41,621 nucleotides of DNA, from assembly GCF_000502875.1 (NCBI RefSeq), contig NZ_AYWX01000008.1, positions 64,064-105,684 of the forward strand, written 5' to 3'. Made by a program: the position numbers and the translations under genes. Shown here piece after piece: positions 23,886 through 32,788 of this stretch (position 1 is its first letter; each line of letters starts with the position of its first letter). The notes under the pieces are model-generated. The model made no database searches. It saw only the letters and a program-made list of their open reading frames with translations, and was not told where the DNA came from. The stretch is from Mesorhizobium sp. L2C084A000 (GTDB lineage: Bacteria > Pseudomonadota > Alphaproteobacteria > Rhizobiales > Rhizobiaceae).

Positions 23886-24737
23886 ATGAACCAGAGCCAT
23901 ACCGACTACACCTCGCGATTTGCCATTGACCCGGCTGCCGCCGCGGCAATGGGCACCGATGAGCTGCGTCACAACTTCCACATTGACGGCCTGTTCCAGC
24001 CTGGCCGCATCAGCCTGACCTACACTCACTACGACCGCATGATCGTCGGCGGCGCCGTGCCGACTGGCGCACCGCTTCAACTGGAAGCGATCAAGCCGAC
24101 CGGCACCAAGAACTTCCTCGACCGTCGCGAGCTGATCGCCGTCAACATCGGCGGCACGGGCGTCATCACGGCCGGCGGCCAGTCCTTCGAATTGCAGGCG
24201 CGCGACATGCTCTATCTCGGCATGGGCACCACCGACGTGTCCTTCGCCTCGGTGGACAAGACCGCGCCGGCTAAATTCTATCTGCTCAGCGCGCCTGCGC
24301 ATCAGGCCTGGCCCAGCCGGCTGATCCGCATCGGCGACGCCAAGCGCCTCGATCTCGGCAGCAAGGACACCTGCAACGAGCGTTCGATCTTCCAGTTCAT
24401 CCATGCCGAGGGCGTGAAGACCTGCCAGCTGGTGGTCGGCATGACTCAGTTGGCTCCAGGATCGGTGTGGAACACCATGCCATGCCATGTGCATGACCGG
24501 CGCATGGAGGCCTATCTCTATTTCGACCTGGCCGAGACGGCGCGCGTCTTCCATTTCATGGGCGAGCCTGACGAGACGCGCCATATCGTCATGAGCAATG
24601 AGGAGGCGGTGCTGTCGCCGGGATGGTCGATCCACTCCGGTGCCGGCACTTCCAATTATGCTTTCATCTGGGCGATGGCCGGCGACAATGTCGACTATAC
24701 CGATGTCGACCCGGTGGCGTTGGGGGATCTGCGGTGA
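23886..24737 (+). CDS. kduI: 5-dehydro-4-deoxy-D-glucuronate isomerase
   Basis: KduI converts 5-keto-4-deoxyuronate, formed from unsaturated uronates, to 3-deoxy-D-glycero-2,5-hexodiulosonate. The 283-residue cupin-fold protein has the zinc ligands His201, His203, Glu208 (CHVHDRRME) and His250 (IHSGAG), matching the spacing known for the E. coli enzyme. ATG 23886 follows AGGA; an upstream in-frame ATG at 23859 overlaps the regulator stop but would add nine unusual residues. The stop overlaps the kduD start. Confidence 0.95.
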   Translation: MNQSHTDYTSRFAIDPAAAAAMGTDELRHNFHIDGLFQPGRISLTYTHYDRMIVGGAVPTGAPLQLEAIKPTGTKNFLDRRELIAVNIGGTGVITAGGQSFELQARDMLYLGMGTTDVSFASVDKTAPAKFYLLSAPAHQAWPSRLIRIGDAKRLDLGSKDTCNERSIFQFIHAEGVKTCQLVVGMTQLAPGSVWNTMPCHVHDRRMEAYLYFDLAETARVFHFMGEPDETRHIVMSNEEAVLSPGWSIHSGAGTSNYAFIWAMAGDNVDYTDVDPVALGDLR

Positions 24738-25492
24738 GCGACCCCTTCAGCCTTACCGGAAAACGTATCCTGGTCACCGGCGCCAACACTGGCATCGGCC
24801 AAGGCATCGCCGTGTGCGTCGCACGCGCCGGGGGCGCGGTGGTCGGCGTCGGCCGCTCGTCGATGGACGATACGGCAGACAAGATTGCGGCGGTGGGCGG
24901 GCAATTCGAAGCGGTGAGCGCCGACCTTGCCGACACTTCGGCCGCCGGCCTGTTGCTCGACCGGATCTGGGACGAAAGCGGTCCGCTCGACGGGCTGGTC
25001 AACAATGCCGGCATCATCCGCCGCGCCGATGCCGTCGATCTCAGAGAGGCCGATTGGGACGACGTCATGGACGTCAACCTGAAGACGGTTTTCTTGCTCT
25101 GCCAAAGCTTTGCAAGGCGTGCCTTGGCCGCTGAGCGGAAAGGCAAGATCGTCAACATCGCCTCGGTGCTGGGCTTTCAGGGCGGCATCCGTGTCGCGTC
25201 TTACACGGCCTCGAAGCATGGCGTGCTCGGCATCACCCGGCTGCTCGCCTGCGAATGGGCGCAAAAAGGCATCAACGTCAACGCCATCGCGCCGGGCTAT
25301 ATCGAGACCAACAACACGCAGGCGCTGCGCGCCGATCCCGACCGCAGCGCCGCCATCCTGGCGCGGATCCCGGCCGGTCGCTGGGGGGAAGCGGGCGACA
25401 TTGGCGATGCCGCCGTGTTCCTGCTGGCGCCGGCGTCGAACTACATGCATGGAGCGGTGGTGCCTGTGGATGGCGGCTGGCTTGCGCGATGA
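24734..25492 (+). CDS. kduD: 2-dehydro-3-deoxy-D-gluconate 5-dehydrogenase (SDR)
   Basis: KduD reduces the KduI product to 2-keto-3-deoxygluconate. It is a 252-residue classical short-chain dehydrogenase with TGANTGIG (15-22), NNAG, and the catalytic YTASK (Tyr157, Lys161). The ending APASNYMHGAVVPVDGGWLA is typical of KduD. GTG 24734 overlaps the kduI stop (GTGA), so the pair is coupled. Substrate assignment leans on kduI beside it. Confidence 0.94.
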   Translation: MSDPFSLTGKRILVTGANTGIGQGIAVCVARAGGAVVGVGRSSMDDTADKIAAVGGQFEAVSADLADTSAAGLLLDRIWDESGPLDGLVNNAGIIRRADAVDLREADWDDVMDVNLKTVFLLCQSFARRALAAERKGKIVNIASVLGFQGGIRVASYTASKHGVLGITRLLACEWAQKGINVNAIAPGYIETNNTQALRADPDRSAAILARIPAGRWGEAGDIGDAAVFLLAPASNYMHGAVVPVDGGWLAR

Positions 25493-25502
25493 GGAGACGA
25501 CG

Positions 25503-25838
25503 ATGACCACAAAGATTTTCGCGCATGCCGGCGAGGGCGCCTGGACGCCGACCCCGGACGGCAACAGGCGACGCGTTCTCCTGCATACCGACGAGTTGAT
25601 GCTGGTCGAATTCGGCTTCGACAAGGGTGGCGTCGGCGCCCTGCATTCGCACCCACACGTCCAGGCTAGCTATGTCGCCGAGGGCCGCTTCGAGGTGACC
25701 ATCGACGGTAGGACCGAAACCATCGAGACCGGCGGCAGCTTCATTGTGCCGTCCGGTCTGGTGCACGGCGTCAAGGCGCTGGAAGCAGGGCGGCTGGTCG
25801 ACAGCTTCACGCCGCACCGGGCCGATTTCCTCGGCTAG
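25503..25838 (+). CDS. kdgF: KdgF-type cupin, unsaturated uronate processing
   Basis: KdgF proteins speed the conversion of cyclic 4,5-unsaturated uronates into linear keto forms, the step before KduI. This 111-residue single-domain cupin has the metal ligands His48, His50, Gln54 in LHSHPHVQASYV and His88 in GLVHGVKALE, as in characterised KdgF. It begins ten bases after the kduD stop with GAGGAGACG upstream. Last gene of the operon, followed by a hairpin. A general cupin of other function is possible but less likely here. Confidence 0.88.
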   Translation: MTTKIFAHAGEGAWTPTPDGNRRRVLLHTDELMLVEFGFDKGGVGALHSHPHVQASYVAEGRFEVTIDGRTETIETGGSFIVPSGLVHGVKALEAGRLVDSFTPHRADFLG

Positions 25839-25847
25839 CCAGGGAAG

Positions 25848-25877
25848 ACCCGCACCTCAAAAGAGGCGCGGGTTGTT
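25848..25877 (+). terminator. Probable terminator after kdgF
   Basis: Arms 25848-25858 and 25863-25873 form an 11-bp stem with one mismatch and an AAAA loop, followed by TTGTT. The U-tract is short, but the position between convergent kdgF and the aldehyde dehydrogenase gene fits. The remaining bases to 25998 hold nothing I recognise. Confidence 0.6.
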
Positions 25878-25998
25878 GCCTGGGCGCTTGTGGCGCCGCG
25901 GTACTCAAGACATCACCGCAGGATGCGAACCTGCCGCATGATGGTGAACATAGGCTTAACGCGCCGGGTGTTCGTGATGGCCGGGTATCTGCGTTCGG

Positions 25999-27420
25999 TC
26001 AGGTGATGTGCCGGAGCAGGCTGAAAAGCCGTTCGAACGTCTTGCCGTAGGGCGGGCGCAGCAGGCTTCCCGCGCTCAGCCGCGACTGGGTGAAAACCGG
26101 TTTCTCCTTGCTGAAGGTCCGAAATCCCCATTCGCCGTGATAGGCGCCCATGCCGCTGGCGCCGACCCCGCCGAAGGGCTGGTTTTCCTGTACCAGATGC
26201 AGCATGCAGTCGTTGATGGTGACGCCGCCGGCTATTGTCTCGTGCAGGATGCGTTGACGGTTGCCGCTGTCGCGGCCGAACCAGTAGAGCGCCAGCGGGC
26301 GGTCCGCCCCATTCACATGCGCGATTGCCTCGTCGATCCCGGTATATTCTACGATGGGCAGCACCGGCCCAAAAATCTCTTCGCGCATCAGCCGCAGGTG
26401 CGCGCCGGCATTGCGGACCAGGGTCGGCAGCAATTTCCGGCTGGTACCGCCAAGCTCCTCACTGGCCGGGTTGATTTCGGTGACATCGGCGCCGGCGTCA
26501 CGCGCTTCAGTGATCATGTCGCGCAGGCGCTGGTGGTGCCGATCGCTGATGATGGCGGTATAATCGGGGTTGTCGCGCAGGGTCGGGTAGAGCTTCGCGA
26601 TCGCAGTTGCGAGCTTCGCGGCGACCGCGTCTGCTCGCCCCTTCGGGACCAGAAGATAATCCGGCGCGATGCAGGTCTGCCCGGCATTCAACAGCTTGCC
26701 GTAGGCAATGCTGGATACTGCCGCGTCGAGGTCGCATGACGGATCGAAGATTGCCGGCGACTTGCCGCCGAGTTCGAGCGTGACCGGGGTCAGGTTGGCT
26801 GCCGCGGCTATCGCGACCTGGCGTCCGACCGCGGTCGAGCCGGTGAACAGCAAATGATCGAAAGGCATCGACACGAAGGCCTTTCCCATCTCCGCGTCGC
26901 CGCTGATGACGCTGAGCTCATCGGGTGCGAAATGCTCGGCAACGAGTTTGGCCAGCAGCGTTGAAAATGTCGGCGTCAGTTCGGAAGGTTTTATGAGTAC
27001 GCGGTTGCCGGCGGCAAGGGCCGCGGTGACCGGCGCGACAGCGAGCTGGAAAGGATAATTCCAGGGCGACACGATGCCGACGACACCCAGTGGCTGCGGA
27101 AGGAGGCGATTTCTGCCCGGCAGGAACGGCATAGTGGTGGCGACGCGGCGTTCGCGCATCCAGCCCCTGAGGTGCGACAGCGCGTGGCGGATACCGGCGC
27201 GCACGACGAACAGTTCCGCAAGACGCGTCTCATGCGCGGAACGGCCGCCAAAGTCGGTGTCGATGGCGGTGCAGATGTCGGCTTCATGCCGCTCGGTCAA
27301 CGCCAACAGGCGTTTCAGGCGATCCTTGCGGATGCCAAAGTTGGGGAAAGGCTGCGCCTCGAAGGCAGCACGCTGCAACCGAAACCGCTCGCCGAGAGCA
27401 TCCTGAATGGCCTGCAGCAT
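25999..27420 (-). CDS. Aldehyde dehydrogenase, coniferyl-aldehyde-dehydrogenase type
   Basis: This NAD(P)-dependent aldehyde dehydrogenase of 473 residues has the compact architecture of the coniferyl aldehyde / class 3-like group. The Rossmann region includes GIVSPWNYPFQL and FTGSTAVGR. The catalytic glutamate is in TLELGGKSP and the nucleophilic cysteine in NAGQTCIAPDY. The C-terminal NQPFGGVGASGMGAYHG is typical. ATG 27420 has a strong GGGAGGG ribosome site. Bacterial relatives oxidise coniferyl aldehyde to ferulate in lignin-derived aromatic catabolism, but the specificity of this copy is inferred. It has no aromatic-pathway neighbours here. Confidence 0.9.
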   Translation of the reverse strand: MLQAIQDALGERFRLQRAAFEAQPFPNFGIRKDRLKRLLALTERHEADICTAIDTDFGGRSAHETRLAELFVVRAGIRHALSHLRGWMRERRVATTMPFLPGRNRLLPQPLGVVGIVSPWNYPFQLAVAPVTAALAAGNRVLIKPSELTPTFSTLLAKLVAEHFAPDELSVISGDAEMGKAFVSMPFDHLLFTGSTAVGRQVAIAAAANLTPVTLELGGKSPAIFDPSCDLDAAVSSIAYGKLLNAGQTCIAPDYLLVPKGRADAVAAKLATAIAKLYPTLRDNPDYTAIISDRHHQRLRDMITEARDAGADVTEINPASEELGGTSRKLLPTLVRNAGAHLRLMREEIFGPVLPIVEYTGIDEAIAHVNGADRPLALYWFGRDSGNRQRILHETIAGGVTINDCMLHLVQENQPFGGVGASGMGAYHGEWGFRTFSKEKPVFTQSRLSAGSLLRPPYGKTFERLFSLLRHIT

Positions 27421-27800
27421 CGCGCCCTCCCTGACTTGTCGGGCCGAGCTTACATCGTGGTGCGTGGCGGAATCCAGCGGGGGTGCAGGTCTCGCAAGGG
27501 AAGGTGCTGCGGCGAGCCTTGGATCAATCGGTCAGCTTCCGCGTTCGCGCCGCAGGCTTTCCTTGTGCCGGCTTGTTCTGGTTGTGGTCCGGTGTCAGCT
27601 GCGCTAAGGCAAGGTGCCCATGCGGAGAGTCGTTTTGACCGGTTTCCACATCCTCTCCAATCCACGAAATTGCAGCCCGGTGTCTGCCTGATGCAGGCAT
27701 CGGCGATGAGCATCTTGGCCGTGGCCCGCAGGCGGCGCGTTTCGTCCCGGGTGGCCCTGATGCAAGATCGGGTTACCGCATTGCGCCAGCGGAATTGCGG
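27421..27800. other. 380-bp gene-free stretch
   Basis: This gap separates the divergent aldehyde dehydrogenase and sulfotransferase-fold genes. The reading frames that cross it have no family signal and are frames of neighbouring genes extended by chance. Its right end (27739-27789) contains a short recQ-like fragment listed separately. I see no clear promoter. Confidence 0.6.
27739..27789 (+). pseudogene. Possible decayed recQ fragment (helicase motif Ia)
   Basis: These 51 bases translate to VSSRVALMQDRVTALRQ, which matches RecQ residues 73-89 of the intact gene downstream (VSPLVALMQDQVAALRL) at 12 of 17 positions. The DNA matches 28778-28828 at about 39 of 51 bases in the same codon phase. 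Just upstream the frame reads SILAV, which may echo HVLAV before the RecQ Walker A, with the intervening part missing. It suggests a remnant of a duplicated or disrupted recQ, but the match is short. Confidence 0.35.
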
Positions 27801-28561
27801 ATGAAGGGCGCGCGCAGGCTTGAGGCTGCGTTTGGAGCGGCCGCGCGAAGGGTTATGCGGGAGTTTCTGCGATTCGTGCCGCTGTCTCTGAAACAGCGCA
27901 TGCAAAGACGCACATACGCACGCGCAACGCCCGCCAACAGAATTTTCATTTCGGGCTGCGCGCGCAGCGGGACGACGCTGACACAGCGGCTGATGAGGTG
28001 TTTCGGGGATATTTTCGTCCATCCGCCCGAAGCGCGATACACAATGCTGGACATGCTGGATCGGCCGGAATCGAACCTCGTCGTCAAGCGCGATGCGCGC
28101 GGTTTTGCGCATCTGGCGAAGCTACCTCCCTCCATCGGCTTGATCTATTGTGTGCGCCATCCATTCGACACGCTGACAAGTTCGCATCCGCAAACACGCC
28201 ACGAGCGTCGGTTCCACGTCACGCCGCATCGCTGGCTGGCCGAATACGACGCGCTGACCCGGCTGAAGAAGGCACAACCGCACCGGCAGATACTCTTTGT
28301 CCGCTACGAAGACATGATCGGCGCGCCCGATGCGCAGCAGGACAGAATCGCGCAGTCGTTCGGACTGACACCGCGCATTCGTTTCAGCGAGGATCCGGAC
28401 AATCCGATCCGGGTGGCTTCGTTGAGAAAATGGGAACGGAATGAAGAATTCAGGACCTATCTCGGCGGTCTGCCCCCGGCATTTCTCGTCGGCGTCCGGC
28501 GTTTCTGCGCCGAGTTCGGCTATGACATGCCAATAAGCACGCCGACCGTGGACGCGCGGTG

Positions 28562-28562
<1 letters not shown>
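27801..28562 (+). CDS. Sulfotransferase-fold protein
   Basis: This 253-residue protein has a P-loop for the 5'-phosphosulfate of PAPS (FISGCARSGTTLTQRLM, residues 48-64) and a second motif, YCVRHPFDTLTS, in the position of the 3'-phosphate-binding segment. RYEDMIGAP is typical of carbohydrate-type sulfotransferases. There is no signal peptide or clear membrane anchor. The acceptor is unknown; surface polysaccharide is the usual guess in rhizobia. ATG 27801 has a weak ribosome site; ATG 27855 (MREFLRFVP) is an alternative. Its stop overlaps the recQ ATG by one base, an unexpected coupling. Confidence 0.8.
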
Positions 28563-30409
<1,847 letters not shown>

Positions 30410-30416
30410 CAAGATA

Positions 30417-32111
30417 CTATCGGCGGCGCATTCGAGCGAGTCTGGCTTTCGCAATGATGGCAGACAAACTTACCGTCAGGTCGATACTTCCTGTTTCATC
30501 GATGCACTGTTTAATTAGCCTTCCCAGCGTGGCGTCGTCAAAACCTGACGCGATTACCATGTCGGTCGCCTCATCGATGCCAGGGAAACCTTTGCTCGGC
30601 GCGGAAGTGCTGGCGCTCAAAAGGCGCCCCCGGCTATCCGGAGCGTTTCTATGGTCGAAAGTAAAACTATCCTGCCGCGTGTCCATGTCGCTGCGAGCGG
30701 CAGGACGGGTGCTCATGCGTGACTGGCCAGGCATTTGATCTCCTCCTACCAAAGTAGTGTTCTCTACACGCCGCTTTGCGAGAATGGTCTGGCCAAACGG
30801 TAGTTCGAACCATTGCCAGACCGCGTTTCCAGCCTGATATTCGCGGCTGCGTGGGGTCAGTGGGCCTAATCCTACAAGCGCCAAACCGCCATTATAGCGC
30901 ACCACTGCGTCGGACTGGCTAGCTGGCGGTTCCCACAAGGAAACGTCCGGGTACAAGAAAGTACTTTGATCCTGCCCCAGCCTGATACGCGCCAACCTTC
31001 GGGCTTCCTTTTCGAGATAGCCGCGATCCTGGATTTCCCACGCTGGCGGCCGATCTGTTACAGCCCCCATCAGTGCGCCGGCCATAGTGGCGATCGTATC
31101 GGTGTCACTTTCCAACTCGTTCGCGGATACGGCAAGGGCGTCTTCAACGGGGCGATCTGCATAGAGCGCCGAGAGAGCGAGAGCGGCTAGAGCGGTCTTG
31201 AAGCCGGACCCCCTGAATTTATCGGACAGGCAGCCGATCCGATCAAGAAGCATGGGGTAGGCTTGGGCAGTTCGACTGGCAGCGATATCGTCGGCGATCC
31301 GCATATCCGCCAGAGCATCCTTTTGAAAATCCCTGATGGCAATTGGAAACGACTTGTTGGCTTCTCGTTCCCATGAGGGAAGCCAGAACTGGCCCAGCTC
31401 CGCGTCTTGCTCGACAATCCCAGAAAGATCGTCGAGAAGCGATATTAAGTCTCGAGCGCGTTTTATGGACGGGACAGAGCGCGATGCAAGGGTGTCCCAA
31501 AGGCACAGAGCATGAAACACAGCACCACAAAAACCATGCGGGTGCCCATGGGTCACGATGGCGTCACGAAAAACCTGTCGGATCATTTCAGGCTGTGCGC
31601 CTGCGGCTCCCCACACATGCGGCTGGATACGCATCGCGGCCCCGTTGCCGCCTCCGTTGGTATATGATTGCCGTTCGCTTCTAAAGAAGTTCGAGAACCA
31701 GTTTATACCTCTCTTCGACAGGTTCGCTGCAGCCGCCTTCGAGCCAAGTCCGGCACCCAAACTATAGCCCTGCCAAGCTGTCACTTCGATCTTGGCGAAC
31801 GTCTCGACATCGAATGTCCCATTTCCCCTAATCGAACGTGACACGCTAAGCCGTAGTTGCGTATCGTCGGAGTAGGTTCCCGCAGGCAAATCAACCCGTA
31901 CGCCTCCACGTCCCCCGATCGTCCGTTGCCATGCTACTGGCGCAGTCACGTGCTTTTTCCCTGTCCGATAGCGGACCCCCTCCTGGCCGCGCGACAGCTC
32001 CGTAATCCAGCCAAGCGCATCGCCGGCCGCTGCCCAGAGCGAAGAATTTATGATTGCCCGCTCATATTCGTCGTTGCGATAGGAGGCTTGCAGATTTGCT
32101 TCTTTGACCAT
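30417..32111 (-). CDS. ADP-ribosylglycohydrolase (ARH/DraG family) with long C-terminal extension
   Basis: ARH/DraG hydrolases remove ADP-ribose from proteins or nucleic acids with two Mg ions. All family hallmarks are present: GDALG (30-34), YSDDTQLRL (Asp82, Asp83), NGGGNGAAMRIQP (152-164), THGHPHG (188-194) and the metal motif ESDTDTIATMAGALMGA (Asp336, Asp338). The active site therefore looks intact. At 564 residues it is far longer than the usual 300-370; residues from about 390 on form an extension I cannot assign. ATG 32111 lies two bases after the DarT-like stop. Last gene of the three-gene operon; predicted to reverse the modification made by its neighbour. Confidence 0.88.
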   Translation of the reverse strand: MVKEANLQASYRNDEYERAIINSSLWAAAGDALGWITELSRGQEGVRYRTGKKHVTAPVAWQRTIGGRGGVRVDLPAGTYSDDTQLRLSVSRSIRGNGTFDVETFAKIEVTAWQGYSLGAGLGSKAAAANLSKRGINWFSNFFRSERQSYTNGGGNGAAMRIQPHVWGAAGAQPEMIRQVFRDAIVTHGHPHGFCGAVFHALCLWDTLASRSVPSIKRARDLISLLDDLSGIVEQDAELGQFWLPSWEREANKSFPIAIRDFQKDALADMRIADDIAASRTAQAYPMLLDRIGCLSDKFRGSGFKTALAALALSALYADRPVEDALAVSANELESDTDTIATMAGALMGAVTDRPPAWEIQDRGYLEKEARRLARIRLGQDQSTFLYPDVSLWEPPASQSDAVVRYNGGLALVGLGPLTPRSREYQAGNAVWQWFELPFGQTILAKRRVENTTLVGGDQMPGQSRMSTRPAARSDMDTRQDSFTFDHRNAPDSRGRLLSASTSAPSKGFPGIDEATDMVIASGFDDATLGRLIKQCIDETGSIDLTVSLSAIIAKARLARMRRR

Positions 32112-32113
32112 GT

Positions 32114-32788
32114 TTAATTCAGCCTTCCAACGAACTTCTGTTGGCCAACAACGACCTTCACGTCATCGTAGCCGTAATCGGAAAGCCATCCTACAACCGT
32201 GTCATGGTGCTCGCCTTCTTCCACATATACCGTGCGCAGATGGTCAAGGCTAAGCTTCTCCGGATAAAGGACCTCGGCCTGCTCACAGGTCGGCAAATGG
32301 CTCGGCCGACTTCCCCGCCAGGCACTCCAAGGACGACCATTAATGCCCGATCGCTTGCGTGCGATTTTCTGCGCGAACAGAGCATCGAAACCAGCGGGGC
32401 CTTGGGCGCGAGCGCAGCTGTCATAGCCGTTGTTCGTCGTCGCGAACCACACGCCCTGGTGGGCTATGATCTCCGGATCAAAGGATAGAATGCACCACCA
32501 GATATCTTTTGGGTGCCACCTCCGAGAAGCGTCTAGGAAGCGACGATTTATCTCAGATATCGTTAGATTAACGAAGCGAAGCCAATCTTGCGACTTATCG
32601 AAGAGGGCTGATTCCTCTGGCCTAACCGCAGCGTTGAGCTGCAGAACGTGACGTAGGTAATCGTCTTTGTTGAGCAGTGGCCTCGACAATAAGTGTTTGC
32701 TGTGGAGGCTACCGAGCAGCCCGCGGTTTGTCGTAAAATGGATTACTTCTGAAATTTCACGTTCCGAGACACGTTGAGCGAGCGTCAC
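32114..32788 (-). CDS. DarT-like ADP-ribosyltransferase (toxin-like)
   Basis: DarT enzymes attach ADP-ribose from NAD to bases in single-stranded DNA and act as toxins and anti-phage effectors. This 224-residue protein follows the DarT pattern: an N-terminal IHFTTNRGLLGSL segment (His17), NLTISEINRRF (74-84), WWCILSFDPEII, GVWFATTNN (112-120), and QAEVLYPEKLSL with the probable catalytic Glu172. The start is GTG 32788, overlapping the helicase stop (GTGA), with GAGGAGAT upstream. The family match is by motif layout from memory, not alignment; subtype (DarT1 guanine or DarT2 thymine) is undecided. It sits between the helicase and the ADP-ribosylglycohydrolase. Confidence 0.78.
   Translation of the reverse strand: MTLAQRVSEREISEVIHFTTNRGLLGSLHSKHLLSRPLLNKDDYLRHVLQLNAAVRPEESALFDKSQDWLRFVNLTISEINRRFLDASRRWHPKDIWWCILSFDPEIIAHQGVWFATTNNGYDSCARAQGPAGFDALFAQKIARKRSGINGRPWSAWRGSRPSHLPTCEQAEVLYPEKLSLDHLRTVYVEEGEHHDTVVGWLSDYGYDDVKVVVGQQKFVGRLN

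Noticed and set aside
27690..27804. 37-codon frame ending on the sulfotransferase start (ATGA overlap)
   Set aside because: It could be a leader peptide, but its only recognisable part is the RecQ-like stretch, which favours a gene remnant.
27450..28112. 220-codon frame antisense to the sulfotransferase-fold gene and the gap before it
   Set aside because: No domain signal; the plus-strand gene has clear P-loop motifs, so the antisense frame is a shadow.
30410..30450. Possible attachment-site repeat of the tRNA-Ser 3' region near the recQ end
   Set aside because: Only a few bases around GCATTCGA resemble the tRNA; no run long enough to be an att repeat was seen.
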